Assembly (NCBI RefSeq): GCF_000166135.1 | Contig: NC_014666.1 | Coordinates: 7,254,001-7,318,000, forward strand | DNA: 64,000 nt | DNA from: Pseudofrankia inefficax | GTDB lineage: Bacteria > Actinomycetota > Actinomycetes > Frankiales > Frankiaceae | Reading direction: 5' to 3' | Shown: piece by piece, positions 1-9,354 of the stretch | Layout of the letters: the number at the start of each line of letters is the position of its first letter | Position numbering within the stretch: position 1 is the stretch's first letter | Made by a program: the position numbers and the translations under genes | Notes under the pieces: generated by a model | Told to the model about the DNA's origin: nothing | What the model saw: the letters and a program-made list of their open reading frames with translations, nothing else | The model's database searches: none

Positions 1-849
1 CTCGATGATGCCGACGACGCCGTAGAGCGCGACGCTCACCGCCGTGATCACGATGACCGACGCCCAGACGCCGCCGTAGTCGAACACCTGCTGGGAGTGC
101 TCCATGTAGTAACCGAGCGCCTTGCCGGTGGCGAGCCATTCGGCGAGCAGCGCGCCGATGATGGCTCCCGGCACGGCGATTCGCGCGGAGGCGAACAGCG
201 CCGGCAACGCGCTCGGAATGGCCACCTTGCGCAGCACGGTGAACGGGCTGCCGCCATACGCGGTGACCAGGTCCGCTGCGGCCTTCGGGGTGGAGCGCAG
301 ACCGAAGACGATGTTCACCAGCGACGGGAAGAACACCACGATCCCGGCGATGACCGTGACACCCATCACGGCACGGCCGAAAACCAGCGTGATGATCGGG
401 GTCATCGCGACCAGCGGGACCGAGCGCAGCACCATCGCCACCGGCAGGAACGCCTGCTCGACGGGGCGGTACAGCACGAACAGCACCGACACGACGATCG
501 CCGCGACCGTGCCGGCGACGTAGCCGTACAGCGCGTCGAGAAGGGTCTCCAGCAGGCCGTGGAAGATCACGTGCCGATGCTCGTGCGCCTTCGGGACCGT
601 GAACAGGTAGTGATAAACGGCCTTCGGGTCCTTGGCCACCAGCGGGTTGAGGTGGAAGACCTTCAGGAAGGCGTACCAGAGAATCACGATCACGACGACG
701 GACGCGAGGACCTGGCCGAAGGTGCGGCCCAGCCGGGCGAGCGCGGTGACGAGCAGCAGCGAGCCGGGCGAGCGCTGCTCCACCGGCGGCGCGACGGCCG
801 GGGCCGGCACCGGCCCGGACTCGGTCGCCGGAGCGGCCGTGGTGGTCAC
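1..849 (-). CDS. ABC transporter permease, NitT/TauT (SsuC-like) type, 3'-truncated by window edge
   Basis: Inner-membrane permease of a nitrate/sulfonate/taurine-type importer. The GTG start overlaps the stop of the upstream permease gene by four bases (GTGA at 846-849), so the two are probably translationally coupled. All 283 visible codons are open and continue past position 1. After a Pro/Ala-rich N-terminus there are hydrophobic segments (ILWYAFLKVF; GTVAAIVVSVLFVL) and the family's cytoplasmic coupling loop around DLVTAYGGSPFTVLRKVAIPSALP, with the Gly and Pro spacing of the EAA motif. The C-terminal end is outside the window. Substrate is unknown; family members carry nitrate, sulfonates, taurine, cyanate or pyrimidine precursors. 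Confidence 0.88.
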   Translation of the reverse strand, partial: MTTTAAPATESGPVPAPAVAPPVEQRSPGSLLLVTALARLGRTFGQVLASVVVIVILWYAFLKVFHLNPLVAKDPKAVYHYLFTVPKAHEHRHVIFHGLLETLLDALYGYVAGTVAAIVVSVLFVLYRPVEQAFLPVAMVLRSVPLVAMTPIITLVFGRAVMGVTVIAGIVVFFPSLVNIVFGLRSTPKAAADLVTAYGGSPFTVLRKVAIPSALPALFASARIAVPGAIIGALLAEWLATGKALGYYMEHSQQVFDYGGVWASVIVITAVSVALYGVVGIIE

Positions 850-1694
850 GATCCACCTCCGGGGTTGCCGCGCGGCGCCCACGGGGTGAGCAGCCGGGCG
901 ATCAGCGAGGTAATGCCGTAGCCGACGGCGGCGATCGCGGAGGCGATGATGGCCAGCGCCCAGGTGCGCGGGACGTCGAACGCCTGCTCCGAGGCGATCA
1001 TGGTGATCCCGATGCCCTTGTCCGCACCCAGGTACTCGCCGATGATCGCGCCGAGCAGCGCGGCGGGCGGCGCGATCTGCAGCCCGGCGAACGTGCTGGG
1101 CAGCGCGGCGCGCAGCCGGACGAACCGGAGCTGGGCGAACCTCCCGCCGCCGAAGGCGCGGATGGCGTCCAGGGTCGTCTGGTCGGCCGCGCTCAGGCCG
1201 GTGAGCGTGCCGACCAGGGTGGTGAAGAAGACCGAGATCCCGGCGAGCGCCATCTCCGGCGCGGTGCCGTTGAAGACCGTCGTCAGGATCGGGCCGATCG
1301 CGATGATCGGCAGGCAGTAGGAGGCCACCCCGATCTGCAGCAGGATGCGGTCGACGACCGGGATGCCGAAGCAGAGGATCGACAGGCCGATGGCCAGGCC
1401 GTTGCCGATCAGATAGCCCTGGAAGGCGATCCACACGGTCGTGGCGACCGGGGTCGGCCACAGGTGGCGGTCCGTCCAGAAGTCCTTGACGACCGCCCAC
1501 GGCGTCGGCACCGCGCCGCCGTGCTTGAACGCGGTGACCGCGAGGATCCACCAGAGCGCGATGATCGCCAGGGTGCCGATCAGGCCGCCCAGCCAGGAGG
1601 GCGCGCCCGCGCGGGCCCGGGAACCGTCCTGGGATGGGCTGCCGCTGGGCGGGGCGGCGACCGCGCCGGCGGGAGTGTCCTGGAGCGCTGTCAT
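846..1694 (-). CDS. ABC transporter permease, NitT/TauT type
   Basis: Second permease (282 aa) of the same importer. A Pro/Ala-rich cytosolic N-terminus of about 35 residues is followed by about six hydrophobic segments, starting with GGLIGTLAIIALWWILAV. The EAA-type loop is visible as AIRAFGGGRFAQLRFVRLRA followed by ALPSTFAG. It lies between the ATPase gene (7 bp upstream gap) and the first permease (4-bp overlap), giving the order binding protein, ATPase, permease, permease. Two unlike permeases suggest a heterodimeric membrane domain, whereas classic SsuC/TauC systems use a homodimer. Confidence 0.9.
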   Translation of the reverse strand: MTALQDTPAGAVAAPPSGSPSQDGSRARAGAPSWLGGLIGTLAIIALWWILAVTAFKHGGAVPTPWAVVKDFWTDRHLWPTPVATTVWIAFQGYLIGNGLAIGLSILCFGIPVVDRILLQIGVASYCLPIIAIGPILTTVFNGTAPEMALAGISVFFTTLVGTLTGLSAADQTTLDAIRAFGGGRFAQLRFVRLRAALPSTFAGLQIAPPAALLGAIIGEYLGADKGIGITMIASEQAFDVPRTWALAIIASAIAAVGYGITSLIARLLTPWAPRGNPGGGS

Positions 1695-1701
1695 GCCGGG
1701 G

Positions 1702-2586
1702 TCACGCGGCCCGCTCGTCTTCGTCCTGGCCCCCGAACAGCAGGCCGGACAGCTCGTCGTGCAGCTCGTGGAAGCGCGGGGTCCGCAACATCTCCGAGGT
1801 GCGCGGGCGAGGAAGGTCGATCTCGACGATCTCCTTGATCCGGCCGGGCCGCGGCGTCATGACCGCGACCTTGTCGGACAGGATGACCGCCTCCGGGATC
1901 GAGTGGGTGACCAGCAGGGTCGTGGTCGCCCGCTCGGTCCAGATCCGCAGCAGCTCGAAGTTCAGCCGCTGGCGGGTCATGTCGTCCAGGGCGCCGAACG
2001 GCTCGTCGAGCAGCAGCACCTTCGGCTCGACGACCAGCGCGCGGGCGATCGCCACCCGCTGGCGCATGCCGCCGGACAGCTGGGCCGGGCGGGCCTTCTC
2101 GAAGCCGGTGAGGCCGACCAGTGAGATCAGGTCGGCGATCACCTTTCGGTCCGCCTTCCTGCCGCTGACCTCCAGCGGCAGCCGGATGTTGGCCTCGACG
2201 GACCGCCAGGGCAGCAGCGCGGCGTCCTGGAACGCGATGCCGAGGTGGTGGGCGCGCCGGGCCGCGGCCGGGCGCTCGCCGTGGACGAGCGCCTCCCCCT
2301 GGGTCGGCGCCTCCAGGTCGGCGAGGATGCGCAGAACGGTCGACTTCCCACAGCCGGAGGGCCCGATCAGCGTGAGGAACGAGCCCTCCGCCGTGGAAAG
2401 GTTCACGTCGTCCAGTGCGACGACCGAACGACGGCCGAGCCTGAACTCCTTGCGCAGTCCGGTCACGCTGACCCCGGAGCCGGGGGCCGGTTCGGCGGCG
2501 GCCGTAGGGACGGCCGCCTCCTCCCCGAAGGTGACTGCCGCCGCGTCGACGGCGGGCTCCGGTGTGGGCGTGGCGGAAGCGCTCAT
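1702..2586 (-). CDS. ABC transporter ATP-binding protein, NitT/TauT (SsuB-like) type
   Basis: Cytoplasmic ATPase (294 aa) that powers the importer. Seen in order: Walker [11 protein letters not shown]-loop in [11 protein letters not shown], signature LSGGMRQR, Walker [12 protein letters not shown], and switch His in [10 protein letters not shown]. The first 40 or so residues are a low-complexity Ala/Pro/Glu stretch not usual in SsuB. It follows the binding-protein gene by about 58 bp and precedes the permeases. The [11 protein letters not shown] stretch after Walker B is characteristic of the nitrate/sulfonate/taurine ATPase family. Confidence 0.93.
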   Translation of the reverse strand: MSASATPTPEPAVDAAAVTFGEEAAVPTAAAEPAPGSGVSVTGLRKEFRLGRRSVVALDDVNLSTAEGSFLTLIGPSGCGKSTVLRILADLEAPTQGEALVHGERPAAARRAHHLGIAFQDAALLPWRSVEANIRLPLEVSGRKADRKVIADLISLVGLTGFEKARPAQLSGGMRQRVAIARALVVEPKVLLLDEPFGALDDMTRQRLNFELLRIWTERATTTLLVTHSIPEAVILSDKVAVMTPRPGRIKEIVEIDLPRPRTSEMLRTPRFHELHDELSGLLFGGQDEDERAA

Positions 2587-2644
2587 GTCAGGCTCGGCTT
2601 CTCCTCTAGGGCTGGACCGGGGACGGGACGATCAGCGTGGCGGG

Positions 2645-3745
2645 TCAGCCCAGCGCGGGGATCGTCTTCAGGCCCGGCTGCTCCTTGTACAGCTCGTCGA
2701 TGATGCTGGTGTCGAAGAGCTGGTCGGCGGTGATGTCGACCTTCGCCAGCTTGAGCGTGGCGATGTTCTCCTCGATCAGGGCCGGCGTGATCGTGAACAG
2801 GCCGTTCGCCTTGGTGTCGGCGGTGACCAGCAGCTCGTTCTGGGCCTTGGCCTCGAGGGTCTGCTCGGCCGTGTCGAGGCCCTGGTCCTTGCCGTAGACG
2901 GTCGCGGCGAGGCTCGCGCCGGTGCCCGGGGTCGCGATCTGGTCGTGCCACCCCTTGATCTCGGCGGTCAGGAACGCCTTGATCTTGTCCTTGTCCTTCG
3001 CGAGCGTGTCTGTGGTGACCATGTACGTCTCGGACACCAGCGGGTACTTGAAGTCCGCCAGCAGGAACGTGACGGTGTCGATGCCCTTCACCTTGAGCAG
3101 GTTCGGCTCGTTGGTGATGAAGGAGAACCACCCGTCGACCTGACCGGTGGTCAGCGGCGTCGGGTCGAACTGGACCGGCACCTTGTCGATCTTCGACGGG
3201 TCGATGTTGTTGGCCGCGAGGAACGCGGACCACACCGACTCGTTGGTGGCCTGGACACCGATCTTCTTGCCGATCATGTCCTCGGGCGTCTTGATCGGCT
3301 TGCTCGCCAGCGACATGATCGCGAACGGGTTCTTCTGGTACTGCGCGCCAATGATCTTGATGGGCGCGCCCTGCAGGATCGCGGCACCGGTGATGTCCGG
3401 GGCCGAGATACCGATGAACGCCTTGCCGGTCGCCACGTCGGCGTCCTGCGGGGTGGCGCTCGGGCCACCGCTGATCAGGTTGACCGACGTGAAGCCGGCC
3501 GCCTTGTAGTAGCCCTTCTGGTCGGCGATGTACGCGCCGGCGAACTCCACGTTCTTGATCCAGGAGAGCCGGTAGGTCAGCGCGCCGAACGACGACGGAC
3601 CACTGCTGGCCGCCGAGCTGCCCCCGGAGCCGCTGCTCCCACACGCGGCCAGAAACTCGCTGCCGCCAATACCCAGAGCAGCTGCGCCCGCGGCCATGCC
3701 CGCACCGCGCCGCAGGAAGCTGCGCCTGTCGAATCCCGTTGTCAC
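2645..3745 (-). CDS. ABC transporter substrate-binding lipoprotein, SsuA/THI5-like
   Basis: Extracytoplasmic binding protein (366 aa) of the importer. I chose the GTG at 3745 because it places a twin-arginine motif (RRSFLRRG, residues 7-14) and a lipobox FLAAC (Cys35) in the right register; longer open frame upstream is not protein-like. It is therefore probably Tat-exported and lipidated. The mature part begins with the family-typical pattern ending in GAYIADQKGYYKAAGF. It is transcribed divergently from ureA. A nitrogen compound related to urea or pyrimidine metabolism is a reasonable guess for the ligand, but the sequence does not settle it. Confidence 0.9.
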   Translation of the reverse strand: MTTGFDRRSFLRRGAGMAAGAAALGIGGSEFLAACGSSGSGGSSAASSGPSSFGALTYRLSWIKNVEFAGAYIADQKGYYKAAGFTSVNLISGGPSATPQDADVATGKAFIGISAPDITGAAILQGAPIKIIGAQYQKNPFAIMSLASKPIKTPEDMIGKKIGVQATNESVWSAFLAANNIDPSKIDKVPVQFDPTPLTTGQVDGWFSFITNEPNLLKVKGIDTVTFLLADFKYPLVSETYMVTTDTLAKDKDKIKAFLTAEIKGWHDQIATPGTGASLAATVYGKDQGLDTAEQTLEAKAQNELLVTADTKANGLFTITPALIEENIATLKLAKVDITADQLFDTSIIDELYKEQPGLKTIPALG

Positions 3746-4073
3746 CGAACCCCCATCGTCGCCCCGGGGTTGAGTTCCCCACCGCCGGCCCATCCGGCCC
3801 TCCCGGGCGGTTCCACGGGACGTTAGAAAGCAGCCGTGTCGCGGCCATCGCCCCTTTGTGAACACGGTGTAACTCCCGCAGGTTGTGACGAATCCGGCCC
3901 GGCCTCGCAGGCCGGACCTGCCGGTCGAACGCGGGTCGAGTCCGACCGACGGCCAGCAAACACCCACAACCGTGACCCAACGTGACGAATTCAGTCCCCG
4001 CGTTCGCGACGACGGCGACGCGCCAGCGGCCGGTGTTACGCGGTCGACATCTGCTGGCCCTAGGTTTGGCGCC
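3746..4073. promoter_or_regulatory. Divergent promoter region, ABC importer / ureA
   Basis: Gene-free interval of 328 bp between divergent operons. GTGACGAAT occurs twice as a direct repeat (3885-3893 and 3982-3990), and two further GTnAC pentamers lie nearby (GTAAC at 3869, GTGAC at 3972). GTnAC is the half-site of actinobacterial GlnR boxes, and urease is a known GlnR target in actinomycetes, but the spacing here does not match the canonical box, so this is only suggestive. Confidence 0.4.
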
Positions 4074-4376
4074 GTGCTGCTGAGCCCGCATGAACAGGAA
4101 CGCCTGCTGATCCATGTCGCGGCCAACCTCGCCAAGGAGCGCCGGGGCCGCGGTCTGCGGCTCAACTATCCGGAGGCGGTCGCGCTGCTGACCTCCTTCC
4201 TGCTGGAGGGGGCGCGCGACGGGCGCACCGTCGCCGAGCTGATGGCCGCCGGGCGCACCGTGCTGACCAGGGACGACGTCCTGGACGGCATCCCGGAGAT
4301 GCTCGCCGAGGTGCAGGTCGAGGCGACCTTCCCCGACGGCACCAAGCTCGTCACGGTGCACCACCCGATCCCGTGA
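4074..4376 (+). CDS. ureA: Urease subunit gamma
   Basis: Small structural subunit of nickel urease (urea + H2O to ammonia and carbamate), 100 aa, the usual length. The GTG at 4074 gives the canonical N-terminus (M/V)[12 protein letters not shown]; the open frame extends upstream but is not protein-like. Conserved stretches [19 protein letters not shown] and [12 protein letters not shown] are intact. It is followed by ureB after about 90 bp and then ureC, in the standard structural order. Confidence 0.96.
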   Translation: MLLSPHEQERLLIHVAANLAKERRGRGLRLNYPEAVALLTSFLLEGARDGRTVAELMAAGRTVLTRDDVLDGIPEMLAEVQVEATFPDGTKLVTVHHPIP

Positions 4377-4467
4377 CCGGCCTGCCCCGGGCCGCCACCG
4401 GCCGGTGCCACCCGCCGAACAGCCAGCCAGTCGCGGCCCCCGGAACGAGCGGATCAGGAACGAGCGG

Positions 4468-4809
4468 ATGCCGATGATTCCCGGCGAGGTCCTGCACGAC
4501 GACGACCCGATCGAGATCAACCCGGGCCGTCCGACGCTCACCCTGATCGTGCGCAACGGCGGCGACCGGCCGGTCCAGGTCGGCTCGCACTACCACTTCG
4601 CCGCGGCGAACCCGGCGCTCGACTTCGACCGCGCGGCGGCCTGGGGCTACCGGCTCGCGGTGCCCGCGGGAACGGCGGTCCGCTTCGAGCCGGGGATCGA
4701 ACGCGAGGTCACCCTGGTGGCCCTCGCCGGCTCCCGCGACGTCCCGGGCCTGCGGCCGGAATGGGCCGGCAGGCTCGACGAGCGCGACGCCACCCCGACT
4801 CTCCCCTGA
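4468..4809 (+). CDS. ureB: Urease subunit beta
   Basis: Second structural urease subunit, cytoplasmic. Starting at ATG 4468 the protein begins [14 protein letters not shown] is the canonical UreB N-terminus, and AGGA at 4456-4459 is well spaced for this start. An in-frame ATG at 4405 would add 21 residues without family similarity, and the ATG at 4474 is also possible. Conserved [23 protein letters not shown] and [19 protein letters not shown] are complete. The start is uncertain by a few codons; the identity is secure. Confidence 0.95.
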   Translation: MPMIPGEVLHDDDPIEINPGRPTLTLIVRNGGDRPVQVGSHYHFAAANPALDFDRAAAWGYRLAVPAGTAVRFEPGIEREVTLVALAGSRDVPGLRPEWAGRLDERDATPTLP

Positions 4810-4901
4810 CGGTCCCGTTCCAGCTGTCCGCTGCCCAGGCCGGACGGCTGGAACGCCCGCAGGCTCCCCGTTGACACCTTCTCCTGGGCGAGAGGACAGA
4901 C

Positions 4902-6629
4902 ATGGCTTCGCTGGACCGGTCGCGGTACGCCGCGCTGTACGGACCGACGGTCGGCGACCGGGTCCGGCTGGCCGACACCGACCTGTTCATCGAGGTCACC
5001 GCCGACCTCAGCCGCGGGCCTCGCGGCGCCGGCACCGGCGACGAGGCCGTCTTCGGCGGCGGCAAGGTCATCCGCGAGTCGATGGGCCAGGCCAGGGCCA
5101 CCCGGGCCGAAGGCGCCCCCGACCTGGTGATCACCGGCGTCATCGTGCTGGACCACTGGGGTGTCGTGAAGGCCGACGTCGGCGTCCGCGACGGCCGGAT
5201 CGTCGCGCTCGGCAAGGCCGGCAACCCGGACACGATGGACGGCGTCCACCCAGAGCTCGTGATCGGTCCGGGCACGGAGATCATCTCGGGCAACGGGAAG
5301 ATCATGACGGCCGGGGCGATCGACTGCCACGTCCACTTCATCTGCCCACAGCAGGTCCCGGAGGCCCTGGGCGCCGGCATCACGACACTGATCGGCGGCG
5401 GCACCGGGCCGGCCGAGGGCACCAAGGCGACGACGGTCACCCCGGGCGGCTGGAACCTGGGCCGGATGCTGTCCGCGATGGACGACTGGCCCGTCAACGT
5501 CGTCCTGCTCGGCAAGGGCAACACGACCAGCGAGGACTCGCTCTGGGAGCAGCTGCGCGCCGGGGCCGCAGCGTTCAAGCTGCACGAGGACTGGGGCACC
5601 ACCCCGGCCGTGATCGACGCCTCGCTGCGGGTCGCGGACGCCGCCGGGGTCCAGGTCGCGCTGCACTCCGACACGCTGAACGAGGCCGGGTACGTCGAGA
5701 GCACGCTGGCGGCGATCGCCGGCCGGGCGATCCACGCGTACCACACCGAGGGCGCCGGCGGCGGGCACGCACCGGACATCATCACGGTCGCCGCGGCCGG
5801 CAACGTCCTGCCGTCGTCGACGAACCCGACCCGGCCGCACACCGTCAACACGCTCGATGAGCACCTCGACATGCTGATGGTCTGCCATCACCTGAACCCG
5901 AGCATCCCCGAGGACCTCGCCTTCGCGGAGAGCCGGATCCGGCCGTCGACGATCGCGGCCGAGGACATCCTGCACGACCTGGGCGCGATCTCGATGATCG
6001 GTTCGGACTCGCAGGCGATGGGCCGGATCGGCGAGGTCGTCCTGCGCACCTGGCAGACCGCGCACGTCATGAAGGCCCGGCGCGGCGCGCTGCCGGGTGA
6101 CGGGCGGGCGGACAACCTGCGGGCACGGCGCTACGTCGCCAAATACACGATCTGCCCGGCCGTCGCGCACGGCCTGGACGGCGAGGTCGGTTCGGTCGAG
6201 GTCGGCAAGCTCGCCGACCTCGTGCTCTACGAGCCGGCGTTCTTCGGTGTCCGCCCCTCGCTCGTCCTCAAGGGCGGCTTCATCACCTGGGCCGCGATGG
6301 GCGACGCGAACGCCTCGATCCCGACCCCGCAGCCGATCCTGCCCCGGCCCATGTTCGGCGCCGCCCGCGGCCCGGCGGCCGCGTCGTCGCTGACCTTCGT
6401 CGCGCCGGCGGCGATCGAGGCCGGCCTGCCGGCGCGCCTCGAGCTGGCCACCCCGATGGTCCCGGTGCGGGACGTCCGCCGCCGCGGCAAGGCCGACCTG
6501 ATCAACAACACCGCGACCCCGGACATCCGGGTCGACCCCGACACCTTCACCGTCACCATCGACGGGGACGCCATCGAGCCCGCCCCCGTCCGCGAGCTCC
6601 CGATGGCGCAGCGCTACTTCCTGTTCTGA
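4902..6629 (+). CDS. ureC: Urease subunit alpha (catalytic)
   Basis: Catalytic subunit, 575 aa, close to the usual 570. All key features are present: nickel ligands in DCHVHF (His143, His145), the carbamylated lysine in AAFKLHEDW (Lys226), and the flap with catalytic His in VCHHLNP (around 328-333). The C-terminus MAQRYFLF is the family-typical ending. A GAGAGGA Shine-Dalgarno sequence lies 7 nt before the ATG. The gene closes ureABC; accessory genes needed for nickel insertion are 4 to 11 kb downstream rather than adjacent. Confidence 0.98.
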   Translation: MASLDRSRYAALYGPTVGDRVRLADTDLFIEVTADLSRGPRGAGTGDEAVFGGGKVIRESMGQARATRAEGAPDLVITGVIVLDHWGVVKADVGVRDGRIVALGKAGNPDTMDGVHPELVIGPGTEIISGNGKIMTAGAIDCHVHFICPQQVPEALGAGITTLIGGGTGPAEGTKATTVTPGGWNLGRMLSAMDDWPVNVVLLGKGNTTSEDSLWEQLRAGAAAFKLHEDWGTTPAVIDASLRVADAAGVQVALHSDTLNEAGYVESTLAAIAGRAIHAYHTEGAGGGHAPDIITVAAAGNVLPSSTNPTRPHTVNTLDEHLDMLMVCHHLNPSIPEDLAFAESRIRPSTIAAEDILHDLGAISMIGSDSQAMGRIGEVVLRTWQTAHVMKARRGALPGDGRADNLRARRYVAKYTICPAVAHGLDGEVGSVEVGKLADLVLYEPAFFGVRPSLVLKGGFITWAAMGDANASIPTPQPILPRPMFGAARGPAAASSLTFVAPAAIEAGLPARLELATPMVPVRDVRRRGKADLINNTATPDIRVDPDTFTVTIDGDAIEPAPVRELPMAQRYFLF

Positions 6630-6688
6630 GCCTGCTTGGTCTGGGGTCTGGGGTCTGGGACTTTGGGCTTGGGGCTTGGGTTCTTGCC
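6630..6688. repeat. Short G/T-rich reiterations between convergent genes
   Basis: The space between the convergent ureC and methyltransferase genes holds reiterated TCTGGGG / TTGGGGC heptamers (about 6638-6681). No hairpin terminator is evident. It looks like slippage-generated simple sequence. Confidence 0.5.
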
Positions 6689-7471
6689 CTATGCCTTGCG
6701 GCCGATCCCGCCCAGGACCAGCCGGACCGCGGCGTCCACGCGGCCCGAGAACATCGTCTCCCGGCGCCACATCGCCGCGTAGCTGAGGCCGGGCGGCACG
6801 GTCGCGAGGCCGCCGAAGTAGGCGGAGATCTCGGCCCTGGACCGAAAACGGCCGGTGCCCCGATGGGCCAGCAGCGTCTCCTCCAGCTCGGCCGTCGCCG
6901 CGCCACGATCCAGGTAGTGGCTCAGGAGCAGGTAGCTGCCAGCGGCCAGCGCGTCCTTGTAGCCGGCGACGACGGCGGCCGGGTCGTCCTCGTCACCCAG
7001 GTGGTGGACGACGCCGAGCATCAGCAGGCCGACCGGCTCGTCGAGGTCGATGAAGGCACGCACCTGCGGGCTGGCGAGAACCGCGGCCGGATCGCGCGGA
7101 TCGGCCGTCATGAGCGTGGTGTGCCGGGTCTCGGGCGCGGTGCCCGCCGCACGGACGGTCGGGTCCACGTCGACGTAGACCACGCGGCTGTCCGGGTCGA
7201 CCGCTCGGGCGAGCCGGTGGGTGCTGCGGGGAGTCGCCAGCCCGTAGCTGAGATCGATGAACTGGCGGACGCCCTGCCGGGCCAGGAACCGCACGCCCCG
7301 GCTGTGCAGGTCCCGATGCTCGGCCGCCGCCCGGCGCACTATCGGCTCTAGACGCTCGAAACGCGCCACCTCGGCCCGGTCGAAGGCGTCCTCGACCCGG
7401 CACGACGCCTCATCCAGCTCGGCGATGCCCCGCCCCGGACCGTTGCCACCCGTCGCTTCGCCCTGGCTCAT
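6689..7471 (-). CDS. SAM-dependent methyltransferase, DUF574 (Methyltransf_19) type
   Basis: About 260 aa. The motif order fits the actinobacterial DUF574 family of putative SAM methyltransferases: GVRQFIDLSYGL near motif I, SRVVYVDVDPTV at the acidic ribose-binding position, and VGLLMLGVVHHL. The family consensus at the first motif is FLDIGTGLPT; here it reads FIDLSYGLAT. I prefer the ATG at 7471 (MSQGEATGG) over the in-frame GTG at 7597, whose 42 extra residues are unconserved in style. The substrate is unknown. It faces ureC convergently and has the tandem-repeat region behind its start. Confidence 0.8.
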   Translation of the reverse strand: MSQGEATGGNGPGRGIAELDEASCRVEDAFDRAEVARFERLEPIVRRAAAEHRDLHSRGVRFLARQGVRQFIDLSYGLATPRSTHRLARAVDPDSRVVYVDVDPTVRAAGTAPETRHTTLMTADPRDPAAVLASPQVRAFIDLDEPVGLLMLGVVHHLGDEDDPAAVVAGYKDALAAGSYLLLSHYLDRGAATAELEETLLAHRGTGRFRSRAEISAYFGGLATVPPGLSYAAMWRRETMFSGRVDAAVRLVLGGIGRKA

Positions 7472-7670
7472 GAAACTCAACACCCCCGCCGTCTCGGCCA
7501 CTCGGCCGCGGCCGGCCCCGTTGTTCTGGTTTGTCGGGGCAAAGCGTAGGTCGGGCAGGAGCACCCGCCTCGTCGCAAGCACGACGAATCCGGCCACGTA
7601 GCCTGTCGCTTCCCCGACCGGGATCCCCTACACCCGCACCCGCCCTACCAGGCCAAACGGATGCTCAGCC

Positions 7671-8060
7671 CGTCCCACGGAACGCGGAGATCAACCGTCC
7701 CACGGAACGCGGAGATCAACCGTCCCACGGAACGCGGAGATCAACCGTCCCACGGAACGCGGAGATCAACCGTCCCACGGAACGCGGAGATCAACCGTCC
7801 CACGGAACGCGGAGATCAACCGTCCCACGGAACGCGGAGATCAACCGTCCCACGGAACGCGGAGATCAACCGTCCCACGGAACGCGGAGATCAACCGTCC
7901 CACGGAACGCGGAGATCAACCGTCCCACGGAACGCGGAGATCAACCGTCCCACGGAACGCGGAGATCAACCGTCCCACGGAACGCGGAGATCAACCGTCC
8001 CACGGAACGCGGAGATCAACCGTCCCACGGAACGCGGAGATCAACCGTCCCACGGAACGC
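7671..8060. repeat. Perfect 25-bp tandem repeat array, 15.6 copies
   Basis: Fifteen complete 25-bp units from 7671 to 8045, each starting CGTCCCACGGAACGC and ending GGAGATCAAC, then a sixteenth copy of only the first 15 bases (8046-8060). I find no mismatch between units. Because 25 is not a multiple of three, the array is open in several frames and encodes a false 25-residue repeat. There are no spacers, so it is not CRISPR. The first 15 bases of the unit continue into the duplicated element beginning at 8046, so the array seems to have grown from that element's edge. Confidence 0.95.
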
Positions 8061-8330
8061 CTCGGGCGCTGGGGCGCCCTGGCGATCGCTCCGGCGATGG
8101 ACGGTCAGCCCGTCGAGCGACTGAAGGCCCGAGCCGCCGATTCGCCTACGCTTCTGGCGATCTTCGAGCGGTCCGACGGTGGACGACGGCGATGATCGCC
8201 AGTTGCGCAGAGATAAATGCGACAACCCGGGGCGCCGAACGACGATTTCCCCTGCCCAACCGGCGATCATGAAGAACTGGGGCGGCGTCAGAGCCCGATG
8301 ATCGCCGAGTGCGCAGGGGAATTGCGAGCA
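8046..8330. repeat. Copy A of a diverged ~270-bp direct duplication
   Basis: This segment aligns base for base with 8588-8870. Shared blocks in order include GGAACGCcTCGGGCG, TGGCGATCTTCG, GCGGTCC, a TGATCGCCAG block, GATAAATGCGACAA, GAACGACG, GGCGATCATGAAGA and CGATGATCG. Several blocks are small palindromes around GATC. Reading frames on both strands differ between the copies and I do not support a gene here. Confidence 0.75.
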
Positions 8331-8587
8331 CGGGGCGCCAACAGGTCAGGATTGACTCGCTGTCCAGACACACTCTCGGCGACGAATGCGCGGCCGTGTG
8401 CGGTCTGGGCTTAGTGGGCCGGGACGGCGGTGGCCGCTGTGCGTGGTCGGGGCATACATGGTCTGGTTGGCGCCGGCCTGGGGTAGCCGGGCCGTCTGGG
8501 AGTCGAGGTCTGGATAGGCGTTATCGATGGCGGTGGGTAGGTAAAGGCGGGCGGCGAGGTCCAACGTGGCTTGGGCGGCGCCAGTCC

Positions 8588-8870
8588 GGCGTTCCGCGGA
8601 ACGCTTCGGGCGCCGGGACGCCCTCGGCGGTCGCTCGCGTGGTGGGCAGGGAGTCCGTCGCCGGCCGAGGCGCCAATACGCATACCCATATGGCGATCTT
8701 CGGGCGGTCCAGAGGCTGTGCGACGGCGGTGATCGCCAGGTTGGTATGGATAAATGCGACAAACAGCGCGCAGAACGACGTTCCCGCTACCAAGTCGGCG
8801 ATCATGAAGAGGCTCGGCGGCATCGCGGCACGATGATCGGCAGCTTGGTATGGGAAACGGCGGCTGCGGG
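8588..8870. repeat. Copy B of the diverged ~270-bp direct duplication
   Basis: Second copy of the element at 8046-8330, about 540 bp further on. The shared core blocks TGGCGATCTTCG, TGATCGCCAG, GATAAATGCGACAA and GGCGATCATGAAGA appear in the same order and near-equal spacing, with substitutions and small indels between. The intervening 8331-8587 shows no supported gene. Confidence 0.72.
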
Positions 8871-8974
8871 GGCCAAGCGGCCCAGGATTGGCACGCCGCC
8901 CAGACGAACGCCAGCCAGACCCGACCCCCGACAGCTCGCTACCGAGACCATCGCCAACCAGACCAGACAACCCG

Positions 8975-9350
8975 AGAACGGGTAAGGCCAGACCAAGTAG
9001 GCCCGAACCAGGTAAGCCGAGAACGGGTAAGCGAGGCCATGCGGCCGAGACCACCTCACCCGAACCATGCAAGGCCTGGGCCGAGCGAGGTCCAGAACGG
9101 GTAAGCCAGACCACGCAAGGCGCGGACCGAGCCAGGCCCAGAACGGGTAAGGCCAGACCGCGCAGCCCAGACCACCTCGTCCAGCAGGCCACGCAAGGCC
9201 CAGACCACGCAAGGCCCAGAACGGGTAGGTCAGAACCGATAAACCCAGACCATGCAAAGCCTAGGCCGAGCCAGGCCCAGAACGGGTAAGCCCAGACCGC
9301 GCAGCCCAGACCACCTCGTCCAGCAGGCCGCGCAAGGCCCAGAACGCGCG
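8975..9350. repeat. Degenerate interspersed repeats with core AGAACGGGTAAG
   Basis: The 12-mer AGAACGGGTAAG (or GGTAGG) starts at 8975, 9020, 9094, 9140, 9218 and 9279, at irregular 45-78 bp steps, embedded in CCAGACC and CACGCAAGGC reiterations. A block of about 60 bp at 9146-9210 recurs nearly unchanged at 9285-9345. Open frames here reflect the repeats. The region runs right up to the stop of the dioxygenase gene. Confidence 0.8.
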
Positions 9351-9354
9351 AGGC

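Noticed and set aside
3746-4073. Canonical GlnR box upstream of ureA
   Set aside because: GTnAC half-sites are present but spacing and the GnAAC halves do not match; left as a weak suggestion only.
7671-8060. CRISPR array
   Set aside because: Units are directly adjacent with no unique spacers, and no cas gene is present.
7531-8272. Two long open frames encoding a 25-residue repeat protein across the tandem array
   Set aside because: The 25-bp period makes three units equal 75 nt, so any frame without stops yields the same false repeat; no Shine-Dalgarno sequence and no conserved domain.
8521-9257. Minus-strand frames rich in Gly/Leu/Trp (about 150-220 aa)
   Set aside because: Their residue repeats follow the underlying DNA repeats, and different frames overlap with equal quality; no recognisable protein.
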